NCBI RefSeq assembly: GCF_020520425.1
Contig: NC_079491.1
Coordinates: 27,519,449 to 27,583,448, forward strand
Direction of reading: 5' to 3'
DNA: 64,000 nucleotides
Source of the DNA: Spinacia oleracea
Taxonomy: Eukaryota > Streptophyta > Magnoliopsida > Caryophyllales > Amaranthaceae
Translations under genes and position numbers: made by a program
The notes under the pieces: model-generated
Told to the model about the DNA's origin: nothing
Seen by the model: only the letters and a program-made list of their open reading frames with translations
The model's database searches: none
Shown: in pieces, positions 20,731-32,939 of the stretch
How positions within the stretch are numbered: the first letter of the stretch is position 1
Layout of the letters: every line of letters begins with the position of its first letter

Positions 20731-21935
20731 AGCCTTGTGAAGGGGAAGTAAACGCGATGACATGAAAATTAAATTTCTGAGATTATGAATGTCTCAATAT
20801 AATACGTGTTGCTCTAGCTTATATTGTAATTCTAGATTTCCAGACATGGATGCAGGATGATGCATGTTCCGGCTGCTTATATGTATTTCTATATTTTCGA
20901 TAATAAAATGTTGTCAAATCCTTATTCTAAAATGTGGAGAACTCGATCCGTTAATAAGCTAAAGTAAAATCTCCTATGTTCAACCAATGAACCAAACACG
21001 TTTTACTATGCAATATTTTGAATGTTTCAGTTCCCACGTGTAGCCAAACAAGCACTCAAAACAGTCATTTGGGTACATAAATTCAGAAGCAACTTGGTAT
21101 GTGTTAAACTACAAGCCGGGAACTAAATACCTGTATTGTCCAAACAAAACCCTGTGCTGGCCATCGTAGCCAACTTCCAACCATCATTTGCTATTCCTCT
21201 TTCCTCCAACGTGATCCAAACTATGACCCATGAGCGATTCATCAACAGAGTAGGTAACTTATCGACTCAGATACAACTTCCAACCAAACATAAAAAACGA
21301 GTCAAACGCGAATCCATTTACATTTTTCCTATTACGTGAAACATGCAATTAGATTTAATAGAGTATTAAAACTAATCTTGTGGCTTCAACCATCGATCAG
21401 CTTAATCGGGCAATTAGATTACCTGTGCTTCAGCATGCTCCTTAACGTCAGCTATAACCTACTTAAGCTTATAACTCTTTGTCTCTACATACCCCTAACA
21501 CACACATACTGACGTACATATCTACTTAAACAGCAAGGTGAATTATATTTAACCAACTAAATCGACATAAGAAATTAATTCCAAATTATAAAATCAAAAG
21601 GAGCAGTGATATCATTCTATATCAGTAACTTTGTGATATTTTCATTGAAGGTGTTTCAACGCCTAATATTTCAATTTTTATGATGCGTCTCCTTTCTGTA
21701 TTTTTCTGTAAATATCAGATGAGAACGCCCAACTTAAGACTCATTCCATATGTTTCCAGTTTCCAACTCCCAAGTTCATCCAAAAAGTTTCATGCGGCAG
21801 ACAAATATCCCAAATAAAGACACCAAAATATGGATAAACTCCCAAAAAAAATAAACATACATCAACCCTCAAGTCCCAAACAAACATCACCTTCTCCAGT
21901 ATCAACCTAAGCAAATTCTTTATTATTTTGCTCGG
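20731..21935. other. Spacer between nsLTP copies 4 and 5
   Basis: It holds the 3' region of copy 4 (a polyadenylation-like aataaaa near 20902) and then AT-rich DNA without a gene I can support. Confidence 0.45.
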
Positions 21936-21945
21936 TATATAAATA
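21936..21945 (+). promoter_or_regulatory. TATA box of nsLTP copy 5
   Basis: TATATAAATA lies about 80-89 bp upstream of the ATG at 22025. Confidence 0.6.
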
Positions 21946-22024
21946 CACATACGCTCCTAGGCTCCTAGCAGCAACTCTTTAAACCAGTTCCAATAGCAAA
22001 AAACTGTACACTAACCTGAAAGAA

Positions 22025-22527
22025 ATGGCAACTTTCTCATTCCTCAAGCTTGCTTGTGTTTTTGTGTTCATCTGCGTGATATTGGGAGTCGCCTCACGTG
22101 CAACAGAGGCAGCCATATCATGCAGTGGAGTTAGTGACTCCTTGTCACCCTGCATGTCGCACCTGAAGAGCAGTGGGCCCACCCAGGAAACTCCACCAAC
22201 GAACTGCTGTGCCGGGGTAAGGTCAGTCAAGGCCACAGCCCAACAAACGGGTGAACATAGGGCCGTCTGTGAGTGTATGAAATCCACTGCAGCTAGCACC
22301 AAAGGGCTCAACTATGACCATGCAGCTAAGCTGCCTGCACAGTGTGGGGTTAGCATGTCTTACACCTTCAGCCCCAACACTGACTGCACCAAAGTGTATG
22401 CCATACACCACCTATGCCTCTCAATTATATATGAAGTATCTAAGTTTTCTTAAAATTCTTGGCTTGATTAGCTGTAACAAAGATAACTAATTTCTTGTTT
22501 TTCTTATGTTAATGCAGAATGAATTAG
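22025..22527 (+). CDS. Non-specific lipid transfer protein, type 1 (copy 5)
   Basis: Predicted secreted protein of 126 residues. Exon 1 is 22025-22395, the intron is 22396-22517 (gtatgc...atgcag), and exon 2 is 22518-22527, giving TKVMN. Another GT lies two bases earlier (aaa|gtgtat), but only the chosen donor keeps the frame to the short last exon. The signal peptide is MATFSFLKLA to ATEAA. The cysteines are ISCSG, SPCMS, NCC, CECM, QCG and DCT. The first consensus site T-x-x-D-[RK] reads TGEHR, so the usual Asp is lost, and the loop before Cys-Cys is the longest of the five (SGPTQETPPTN). These differences suggest altered lipid binding. Otherwise it appears intact. Confidence 0.9.
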
Positions 22528-23689
22528 GGCTTCAAGGAGGGAAAACCGTTCTCTAATAAACATCACGCATGAGACTACACCAAAGAGTCCCTCTTTCATA
22601 CTTCGTATTACTTAAGTTTCTGTTTCTCTGTAATGGAGTTCTGATGTTCTGTATGTACAGTTTGTTTACATGAATAAATTGAGGTCAATCAACCCATAAT
22701 GATGGGTTGACGACATCACAAAAATTTATCTCAATCCACCATTAGTGAAATGGTTCCTTACCTGAACCCAGCTTCTCAAGTACTTGCGCATGATTCCATA
22801 GTTAAAAACTACCCATCAATAAAGTTACAGAAAAAATTAGAAGACTAATATTGAATTCGGTTATAGCCTGAAATATGAACCACCTTGACTCGAGACAAAC
22901 TAGACAACCTGTCATGTTATCAAGAACAAACAAGCATCCCAGAGAAGTAATCCTCTTCAAGTAACAAAAAGCAGGAAGACATTTGGACAAACTTAATCCC
23001 AAGAGCACCAGATTGTGCAGTAAGACACCAAAAACAAGGTACAAATACTAACAAACACATGGATAGTGATACGTTTTCCTCACAACATATACACTACTGC
23101 TACTGCAGCTTTTATAAACTAGGTATTATAACCATTTTTTGCCGGACTTTCATGTCTCAAGTTACATTTTACAATAGAAAACGTGAGCATGTAGCAGTTC
23201 TTAATAACAACCTCCAAACTTTTTTACTAGCAAATTAAATTACACTATACAAACTAGTACTTACAACATGGCCTTTTTTTTGATGCAGTCATACTGGTCA
23301 AATGTGCACTCTGTTTCACACTTGCTCTCAAATTCATAACCCGTTACAAAAAATCTTGAACACCTTGCGCTCAAATTCAATACAAAATAATCAGCTGACA
23401 AAACCTCCTACCGGGAAAGAATTGTATTCATCTGCGATACACACAGCGACAACATTGTTAAACAACAGACAAGATAAATAACACATCCACACTAACTTAG
23501 TCGTTTTCGTATATCTCGTTATGTATATTATCTTGTGTCCCAACTATTCTTGGTTTGCAGCATCACATTTTAATGAGCTACAGTTAGCTATATATGATGA
23601 AATATTAGCCTGATATGACAAAAAAGAAAGGTGGGACACAAGATAAGACATTATTAGACAAAGGTAACAAATTTAATTGGTGTATTATC
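22528..23689. other. Convergent intergenic region
   Basis: It lies between nsLTP copy 5 (+) and the PMD gene (-). No coding region is seen. A perfect 14-bp inverted repeat (tatcttgtgtccca, 23529-23542; reversed at 23632-23645) lies just past the PMD stop codon and could form a stem in its 3' UTR. Confidence 0.5.
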
Positions 23690-26600
23690 TTACCGTAAAC
23701 CATAAAGATCTAAATCTGCCTGAATTTCATCATACATTTGATGAATGCGCCTTTCTATACGATCAGGAGGTGGAGAAGTCCTCAAGCGTTGATTGTCTTC
23801 TCTAAGATCAGCATTTTCCTTTCTTAGTTTTGCTACCACTTCTTCTAACATATCATTTTTCCTCTTGAGTTCATCCACCTCATTTAAGTCACATTTTACC
23901 TGCACAGTGCATAAGAATTACCCATTAATAATCTCCAAAAGGTATCACTATAAGTTGTTTCTGTTTCCATTTCGCAAAATCATTTTTCCTCCCTTCTTCA
24001 ACCTATTTGAGATAATGATCATCAGTACTAAAAAATATGCTTGAGTCGACAATGTTACCTTGAGACATTGTGAAATCTCAGCAATCTGGCCTTCTTGCAA
24101 ACCATAAGATGAAGAGCATTCTGTATAATCTTCAGTCATCGCTGACACGTCTGACTGCCTAGAATCCTCCCGGATGTCATCTTGAGTTGTAGTCTTGCTT
24201 CTTCTTACATCTATGGCTGCCTCCTTATCTAATGCAGCATGTTGCTTCAAACTCTGTTTAGGAGAAGAAAAAATGATTGAATTCAAGTAACGAACTTCAT
24301 ATAATTAGAACTTCAATCATGACAGCTCAATAGTCTACCAACGGCCAATTTTGTTTATTCTTTTAAAAAAAAACAATATATGCTCTTTCCTCCATAACAA
24401 CATGTACATGTATGCACATGCTAATCAAGTTCCTATTTGGCTTGCTGTCAAGTTCGCAAATATCTAACCTTAGGTGGGAGCCCCATAGTCACGAATGCTG
24501 TGGATCTTGTTCTAGTTGAAAGAACCTCTCTGTTGGTTTCTTCTATCAGTGACGATATTTCAGATGATTGTCCAGAATTCTCTGGAACACCTGCTTGCTG
24601 TTCATCCTTGCCTCTTCTAACAACTCTCTCTGGTTCCTCATCCAAAACAGCAATATTTCTACTAAAGATCTGTTGAGCAGATGAAAAAAGAATTAAAATT
24701 CAGTCCAAAAGAACTCATATGATTGAAACTTCTATTACAACAATAGTGTTAACCATTGCCTGCCATTTCTAATTTTCTAGTCAGTAGTGTGCTAATATAT
24801 TTCTTAACTTTTCTCAATTTATCAGATTCTCTTGAGAAACGTATGTTTCAATGCCAAATTGCCAATCAAGTGCCTCTTTAAATTGGAGGCTAGTTTCTGA
24901 AAAATCTAACCTTAGATGGTACATCCTTCATCGTGGTAGTTGTGGTCTTTGAAGGAATCTTGTCTCCCACAGCCACTTCCACCAGAAGCTCTCTGATTAT
25001 TTCAATACTTAATTCAGTTGTTGTTGGTTGCAACTTCCATGTTACCTGAAAGTACCATCAACCACGTTAAAACCAGCTCGCCTTCAAGTCTTCAACAGTA
25101 AAGCACGAAATTTTTTACATTGCTCAATGTTGTAATGGTATCACTATCAGTTTATGAAAAGCAGAAATGTGTTGGTGCCAAACATATTATGACTAGAGTG
25201 ATCATAAAGCTAAAATAAATTCTTTACCTGATTCTCATCAAGCTCATTGAACTTTGTAGTAAACCAATGCCTTGGGCTGTTACACCTACTACTTTCCCAA
25301 CGGCAAGCTCTGGGGAAGTCCAAGGAGCCACTAAGCAGATTTGGACGTCCAATGTCTATATGTTCGTAGGACCATATCTGCTTGGACCACAAAGTTTTCG
25401 AGATCAGTTCCAATTATTTGAACCAAAATGTCCACATTGTTCATAGTTGAAATGCAACTGCAACTGCAACTCAACTACTTCATACTTGGTAAAGTCCAGT
25501 GGTTTGTGGGGCATGTCTTGGGTGCGTTATTGAAGCTAGTGTAATATAGGTAACATCAACCTAATTCAAATAGTTCATACACAGCATATTATTACAATAG
25601 AAAGAACTTACTTGGAGGAGAATAAGACACCCTTCAATGCTCTTTGTTTGTTCCTCTTTTCTTTTAGAGAGCCAATTGTAAAGATCCTCAACAACGGACA
25701 TACCCCAAGCAAACTCAGACACAGCATCAAGATCTTTCAGAAGTGAAAGATATCGCGAGTCTACTTTTGCATTTGAATTTGGAAAAAGAAGTGTCCCAAA
25801 AATGAAAAGCAAAAAGGTCCTCACAAAATCTTCATTAGCAATCTCACCTAGAGATTCCAATCTTTGCTCAAGTGTAATGATGCTAATCTTCCTACTCCTA
25901 CTAGTAGCTCCATACTCCTTTTCCAATTCAGATATTGGATCTTCTTCACTCAAGCATACAGGGTTACCTATGGTACGCAATCCTAATATCAAAGCAACAT
26001 CAATGTTGGTGATCGTAAGCTCTTTATCATGAAGAATAAATGCTCTCTTGTCGCTGTCCCAGCGCTCCATCCACTCAACCAGTAAGTTTTTTCGGAGAGA
26101 GTGGTGGTGAACATGTAGCAAATTCCCAAATCCAACTCTTTCTATAGCAGTCCTCTGATCATGGGTAAGCTCTTCCACTCTCTTAACGAAGGACGACATT
26201 GAAAATTTGGTCGTGAAATTTCCAACCTGCCAATATGGAAAATGAAGCACTTCAATTGGTTAATAGATCACACACAATTCAACCCACCAAATCTCCAAGT
26301 ATCTATTCATTGGTAAACTAAAAACATAATCGTGTTCACTAATCAACTATCATTGTTAATGTTAATATTAGATAGTCACACACAAAGATTAGCAGTTCCA
26401 GGGTTTTCTATAGTATTTACCAGCAATTTTAATTTTATAATTACCACATTCCGCGATTTTCGTTATACACCCGAGTGTAATTTGAATACGAAAATCATAC
26501 ATATCCCATTAAAACTTTAAAAAGGTGAAAATTTGACCTTTCAAGAATCTTTCTGATATCCCAGCAAATTACTTTCTCAAACAAAAAAAAGTACTTTTCG

Positions 26601-27001
26601 AATTTACCTCATTCTAACATCACAGTGTATCTTTAACTACTACATGCCAGCAAATTAAACTAATTCAAAAGATGGTATTCATGACAACTAGTTTAGTTCA
26701 AATCCTGCCTACGTCATTTCCCTTAATTTGACGGAAATCCGAAGGACGAAAAATAACTTCAAGACATCAACAAATTAAAGCCCGGCAAAATTGCGAATCA
26801 CATTGTCTAATTTACAATATAATTAACTAAGTTCAGCAGTAAAAATGAGGTAAAGAAACGGGAATTATATACCAAATTTCGAGTTTCTTCGAATTGAGGT
26901 AAAATGGAGGAAGATCTTCTGGTACTTGTTCTATTGGAGTCCAAATCGAGGGACTGGTGGATGGAAACCGCCATTGTAGACCTTCTCGTGCTCCTTCTCA
27001 T
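23690..27001 (-). CDS. Plant mobile domain (PMD) protein with C-terminal coiled coil
   Basis: Seven exons join in phase with GT-AG introns: 26873-27001, 25612-26226, 25228-25377, 24911-25045, 24469-24669, 24059-24253 and 23690-23899, giving 544 residues. Every intron falls between codons. Residues about 50-315 match the PMD (aminotransferase-like, MAIN/MAIL-type) pattern: LVEWMERWDSD, ELTITNIDVALILGLRT, YLSLLKDLDAVSEFAWGMSV, GCLILLQIWSYEHIDIGRP and FTTKFNELDENQVTWKLQP. The next 160 residues are Ser/Thr- and acid-rich linker. Residues about 482-516 form a leucine-rich coiled coil (VDELKRKNDMLEEVVAKLRK). The N-terminus is Arg/Ser-rich (MRRSTRRST); a second ATG ten codons in is possible. Relatives act in the nucleus in meristem maintenance and transposon silencing; that role is only inferred here. 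PMDs also occur in transposons, but no terminal repeats surround this gene. Confidence 0.85.
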
Positions 27002-27258
27002 GGTTGCACCGTTGATTTCTTCAGAATTAGTAGGAGAGAGAAAATGTTAGGAGAGAGAAAGAGGAGAGTGGAAGAAGAACAGTGAAGCTTGCGAGGGAAG
27101 CTTTTGAACTTTGGGTGAGATGGATGTAACTGTAGACCTGTAGTGAAGTGGGAAGTTGGAGAGGGGGTCAAATAATTTTAAAAAATTATTTGTAAAATAA
27201 AAGGAAAGGGTAAAGCGGATTGTTTTGAATTCCCTATCTTTTAAACTTGGCAATTTGG
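27002..27258. other. Promoter side of the PMD gene
   Basis: It holds a GA/CT-rich 5' leader (gagagaaa runs at 27033-27075), common in plant 5' UTRs, then AT-rich sequence up to the nested transposon block. No TATA box is clear. Confidence 0.4.
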
Positions 27259-28131
27259 TAAGGATTTTTTTATAATTCAATTTTTGTGAAAAATGATCTT
27301 ATAATTTTATTTAAAAAAAATTAATTTAATCTTCTTTTTCGAAATCACACATTAATATAATTTGTTTTTGCGAAAGACAATCAAAGACACATTTTCGGCA
27401 TTGTCTGAGTTTCGTTTTTCCGGACATTGACTTGCATGTGAGTATCACGTGTGGCTTTAATGCTTTATTTTGTTATAAAAGGACATTTTATAACCCAATT
27501 TTGTGCTAGAAAAGACCTTCTATAATTTTATTTTATTTTGAAATCACACCTTAATATAAATTTATTTTTGCGAAAGACAACCAAATGCAAGTTTCCGGCA
27601 TTGACTGAGCTTTTCCGGCCATTGAGCAGCACATGTGACTTTATTTTGCTAAGAGCATCCACATTCACGGGGAACCCATGAATTTCTCTCCCCTCATCTC
27701 ATTGGTCCACATCACTTTCCACTAACTTTATTCACAATTTCATACCTACATTCATTAACCTCCCCCATTTACCTTCTCTCTCCTACTTTTCCATATCCCA
27801 CTACATTTTCTAATAAATAAGATTTGTTATTAATTAAATCAAAATTTATTAATTATAATTAAATAATTAATTGTAGTACGTTAAAAAAAACGTAATTTTT
27901 ATTACACTAATTTAATCGTTAATTGCTATTTGATCGTTAATTTAATCATTAATCGCGCTGATGTTGATGATAATTTTTATCATTGGAACAAATAAATACT
28001 TAATAAATAAGATTTGAAACTTGGTTTAGAAATAAAACAATATAAATTCATTAAAGAAACATAGATGAATTAGACATGAAACCATACAATTTTTTTTTTT
28101 TAAAGATTCCAATAATTTAGATAATCAGTCG

Positions 28132-29504
28132 TCATCGGTAGACGGGCCACAATTTTGCCAAAGATCGATGTTGAGTCAGGTCTCTTTGTAAGGCATTGTG
28201 AACATTTTTATCCCATGTGTCAGCTCTCCTTTCCATATATTGGTCAAGTCCAACACCATTAAATCGACCAGGTTGCACAGAATAGTTTGTACGAGTTGAT
28301 CCGGAAATCGCTGTCTTGTTTTCTTGCTCAAATTCCGACATGTCATGATAATTCTGGTATGTATCTCGCTCATCCTCAACAATCATATTATGAAGAATTA
28401 TACAAGCCAACATAATCTCCCACAACAAGTGTCCGTCCCATACAAGAGCTGGTCTTTGTATTATTGCGAAACGTGATTGAAGAACGCCAAAGGCACGCTC
28501 CACATCTTTTCGGACAGATTCTTGGCGCTGGGTGAATAAATCATCCACGGGATTCATTGGCATTCGAATAGCTGGGATGAACACTGCCCACTTAGGGTAT
28601 ATCCCATCAGTTAGATAGTACCCTTTGGTAAAGTATTCCCATTGACTGTAAAGTTCACTTCAAGAGCTTTACCTTGATATATATCATCAAACACCGAAGA
28701 TTGTTGCAACACGTTGATTTCATTGCAAGTTCCAGGTGTTCCAAAAAATGCGTGCCATATCCACAAGTCAGCAGAGGCAACTACTTCTAAGAGAACCGTT
28801 GCAGATTTGCTCCTTTCTTGGTATAATCCTTTCCAAGCACGCGTCAGTTTTTCCATTGCCAATGCATGCAATCTATACTACCCATCATGCTTGGGAAGCC
28901 CCGTCTTTTCCCATCATGTAGGAGGCTTTGCAAATCTATAACAGTAGGCCTCCTCAAGTACTCTTCTGTGAACGCTTGTCGAACCCCTTTAACGAAGTGA
29001 ACAAGACTTTCTCTTGCAGTTGACTAGGCTATTTTGATGTACTCATCAACTGAATCAGCTACAAATCCGTAGGCTAGCATCCTCAACGCTGCCGTACATT
29101 TCTGGATAGGAGTGGCTCCTAGTTTCCCAGTAGCGTCGGGACGTTGCTGGAAGTATTCGTGTTGTTTTGCAGTAACTGCCTCCACAACTCGAAGGAATAT
29201 ATGCTTACGCATACGGAATCTACGTCGAAACACATATTCTGGGTATAATGGACGATCAACAAAGTAATCGTTCATTAACCTCGTGTTTGCAGCTTCACGA
29301 TCTCTATCAATGTACCTACTCTTCTTGTAAGATCTTCTTCTATTGCTGGATTCTTCTGCGATTGGGGGCAACAATGAATCGAGCAGCTTGCTCAATTATG
29401 TAATCTTCTTCTTCATCTAGACACTCATTCACAGCGATGATATTGTTAACATAGTCATCAAAGAAATCATCACTTGAGCTAGAAGAATTTTCATTTGGGT
29501 TCAT
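28132..29504 (-). pseudogene. PIF/Harbinger (HARBI1/ALP1-like) DDE transposase, broken
   Basis: It begins MNPNENSSSSSDD at 29504. The N-terminal part (SYKKSRYIDRDREAANTRL, VFRRRFRMRKHIFLRVVEAV, QKCTAALRMLAYGFVADSVDEY) has the helix-turn-helix character of Harbinger transposases. Downstream come MMGSIDCMHWQWKN and the DDE_Tnp_4 core: first D in VVASADLWIWHAFFGTPG, second D in YYLTDGIYPKWAVF, and E in DVERAFGVLQSRF. So all three catalytic acids survive, but in different frames. I see about three frame changes (near 29355, 28870 and 28630) and one in-frame stop (TAG near 29026, after IKIA). The C-terminus is LAKLWPVYR. Confidence 0.88.
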
Positions 29505-30904
29505 GTTTGTGAGGAACTTGAAGAGGGGAAAGCTTTTGTGTTTGTTGGAAGAAGAAGGTTGTTGTGAAAATCAAGTGCAATGTAATTCTTCTTTTATAGA
29601 CATATACGGATAAGATTGCAATCTATGTCTACTGATAATTTTGCATTCCATATCTCTGCAAATAAGATTGCGATCTTTGTCTACGGATAAGATAGCATTC
29701 TATCTATGTGGATAAGATTGCAATCTATTTCTGTTGATAAGATTTATCATCCTTTATTTTTGAAGATAAGATTGTAATTTATCCATGAGAATCCAGTATA
29801 TAATTAAAATAAGAATGCAATCTATAACGTCAGTGGATAAGATATCAATTTTAATTTATTAGTAATTCCATTAACGAAAACACGATTACATTTAGCACTG
29901 AAATACAAATACATTAATCATAAAATACTAATAAATAATTAACTAAATACGATTACATTAAACACTAAAATACAAGTACATTAATCATAAAATACTACTA
30001 CATTAAGCATTAAAACACAATTACATCTATACCTAGTATTTAAAAACCCAAACCATAGTTACATCACTGACATGTGTCACCTTCTCCATTATCTTCCATT
30101 TTTTTATTTTTCCTTTTCTTTTTTGTTTGTCTCATTTTAATGTTAATTCAATACTTCCCAAAACATAAACAACTCAAAAGACACTCATAATAAAAAAACT
30201 AGGCATAATCACTAATCAATAGACTAACATAAATTGTGATTAATTAATTAATGTTTTATGCCAATAAAAATAATATTTTATATTAGTACTGATACGTTAT
30301 TACTTAATAGTCTTTTTAAATTCTTAACTTACAAAATAATAAGAGTACAAGAAAACTAAACATCTTTTCCCAATTAACCATCAACCCCTCATCTTCCAAG
30401 CCCCTTATAAATAAATTTGACTACCAACCATTATTCGTTATATCATTCACACAACAAACTATATTACCCCGTACCAATTCATCATACAATTTTCAAAGGT
30501 AATATGTTTTTACTTTATGTATGTTCCTCTTTTCTATGGTATAATCTCAAATTTTCTCATTTGTTTTGATTATGTTCATTGCTAAATATTTTTCTTTGCT
30601 ATTTTAGAGAAATTATATTGTACGTTACATTATCCTTCAAAATTATACCATTGTCGTTGATTGTTTCCCCAAAATTTTGTTTGAAGTAATTTTATAATAA
30701 TCGTAGCTTAATGTAAAGAAAGATCAATAGACGTAAAATGGTTCTATTTACGCTAATCAAATATTTGTCGTAGCATAAACAAAAATTATTTTTTGATGCC
30801 TCATCTAAAGTTTGTATTACGAATTGTTTAAGTATTTCAACTAATTCATATGACGCTCTCGTGCGTTGCACGGGCAAAATTGCTAGTTTATCATAAAACA
30901 TGAG
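29505..30904. repeat. PIF internal spacer with short tandem-like repeats
   Basis: About eight degenerate ~25-bp copies of ggataagattgcaatctat lie at 29605-29850. About three copies of a ~60-bp unit (tacaagtacattaatcataa) lie at 29880-30020. The rest is AT-rich. A Helitron 3' end lies at 30886. The region separates the two transposon genes and probably holds promoter sequence for one of them. Confidence 0.6.
30840..30886 (+). mobile_element. Helitron-like 3' end
   Basis: A hairpin (cgtgc-gtt-gcacg at about 30860-30872) is followed 10 bases later by CTAG (30883-30886) and then T. This is the canonical Helitron 3' terminus. The 5' TC end was not located, so the length of this insertion inside the PIF element is unknown. 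Confidence 0.55.
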
Positions 30905-32040
30905 TTACTTCATAAACTCTTCCTTCAGCTTCGCAAGATACTCTTCCTCAAATGGTTCAAGATGCGACTTTGTCATCAAAAATTGAAACATCTTAAACCT
31001 CAATTTGGTTTCATCTCGATGTTTTTGGTACTCGAGCATATCAGACATTTCTTTTCTTATCATACCTCGCTCATTTGACATCCCACTTAAAGTGTTGTTG
31101 AATTCATCCAAGCTAGTTGTAACACCTTTCAGTTTCTTCTGGGCTTTCACTTTCTTCACCCCGTCGGGACGCTTTGGCATTCCGGCTTCATCGCTCGATC
31201 TCTTAGAACTCCCTTCACTCACAATGGTTGAATCTCTACCATGCATCCATCTTGGAAGGTGTTGCATTCCTAACCAACAATGGTGAAATATGAAAGGTTG
31301 ACCATCTTTCCTTTTATGTCTGTAAAGTTCATGTGCTTTTTCCTCTAGGTCGTTAATAACCTCACCACTAGCTTGCATACGCTCAGCTAAACCAAGTGCT
31401 GCAACCCACGAAGTAACAGCTTCGTTGATTTGACCCCAACGCTTTTTAAGAGATTTCATGGTTCTTTTGTGCAAGACATTCAGATTATTAACAACTGATG
31501 CGTCGTAAGATCCTTTGATTTCATTCCATACCGCTTCCTTTTTTTGATCTGTTCCTTTCTCTGGATCACCGGAACAATTAATGTAAGCAGGCACCAAGTA
31601 TTTTTCTTCTTCTGCAAACCACATGTCCTTCTTCTGCTTCCCTTTATTAACTTTAATTACTTCATTGTTTTGAACTTGAACTTCCTCTTCATCTTCATCT
31701 TCATCTTCATCCTCACCGAGTGATTGCGTTGGATATTGGTTCTCAAACGGCATTCTGGTGCTACTCCAGTCACCTCCGGGAGTTGTGGGATATGGATCTA
31801 CTTGTGGAGATGTTGGACGTAGTGTGCCGGGTGAGGAATGTTGTGAAGTATTCTGGTGTAAAATGCTTGGTACGTAGCAAGGAATTGAGGATTGTTTAGC
31901 ATGTTTGGATCAAAATTAATATTTGAATTTTGTTGGTAATTTGGATTTTGTTGGTAATTTGGATTTGATTGGTTTGGATTTTGTTGGTAATTTGAGTTTC
32001 TTTGATATCTATTTTCATAATTAGGATGATTGAGATCCAT
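30905..32040 (-). pseudogene. PIF ORF1 (Myb/SANT-like, NAM-associated type), frameshifted
   Basis: The N-terminus at 32040 (MDLNHPNYENRY) carries Asn/Gln-rich repeats (NYQQNPN). The main frame runs through DPYPTTPGGDWSSTRMPFEN, an acidic DEDEDEDEEE tract, and a trihelix/Myb-like region (KDMWFAEEEKYLVPAYINCS, ALKKRW-like KSLKKRWGQINEAV). It ends with a helical C-terminal domain of the NAM-associated kind (KMFQFLMTKSHLEPFEEEYL). One frame change near 31800-31850 separates the two parts. In PIF elements this protein helps transposase bind DNA and enter the nucleus. The acidic and poly-Asn runs are typical. Confidence 0.82.
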
Positions 32041-32334
32041 AACTATAAAGATGGAAAATTTTAAGAATGATGAAAAATTATGGATTTTTTGATGTGTTGA
32101 AAATATATCAATATTGGTCTCTATTTATAGAGGATAAAAAAAATATGATTGTTGGTGTATTTTTTTTTTAATGCATAGTATTTTGACCGTTTATTTAAGA
32201 AACGGTAATATTACCGTTAGAAATTGAGTAGGTGTTGCTGCCATTCCAACGGTAATTGGGCATTTTGGTTTTTTTTTTTTTTTTAAATAATTAAACGTGT
32301 GGCTTATTGAAGGAAGTGGGAAACCACTTGGTTA

Positions 32335-32939
32335 GAGCATCTACATTCATGGGAAATCACCCTTCTCATTTGAGCAAAAATGGAAAATGGATGGTTCCCA
32401 TGAATGTTAGATGTGTCTCATAATTAGAAAAGATATGGAGAGATAAATAATATAGGAAGCATCCAATAAGGTAGTGGTCCCCAAGCTTGACCAAGTGGTT
32501 TCCCACTACCTTCAATCAGCCACACGTTTTATTTTTATTTTTATTTTTTTAAAAACCAAAAAATGCCTAAATGACGTTGGAATGCAACAGCAACAACACC
32601 ATTTCTAACGGTAATATTACCGTTTATTAAATAAACGGTAAAATACAATGTATTAAAAAAAATATACACCAACAATCATATTGTTTTTATCCTCTATTAA
32701 TAGAGACCATTATTTAATTATAATTACCAAATTTTGATTTAATTAATAACAAATCTTATTTATTAGAAAATGTAGTGGGGTATGGAAAAGTAGGAGAGAG
32801 AAGGTAAATGGGGAGGTTAATGAATGTAGGTATGAAATTGTGAAATGGGAAGGTTATGTGATAAAGTTAGTGGAAAGTGATGTGGACCAATGAGATGAGT
32901 AGAGAGAAATTCATGGGTTCCCCATGAATGTGGATGCTC
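32335..32939. mobile_element. MITE A, a deletion derivative of the PIF element
   Basis: The 605-bp element starts GAGCATCTACATTCATGGG and ends ccatgaatgtggatgctc. TTA is at 32332-32334 and 32940-32942. The first ~330 bp match the right end of the surrounding PIF element and the last ~200 bp match its left end, so it lies in opposite orientation to its parent copy. Confidence 0.92.

Noticed and set aside
23690-27001. PMD gene as part of a transposon
   Set aside because: No terminal repeats or target duplication flank it. Seven exons with consistent phases and a GA-rich leader favour a host gene.
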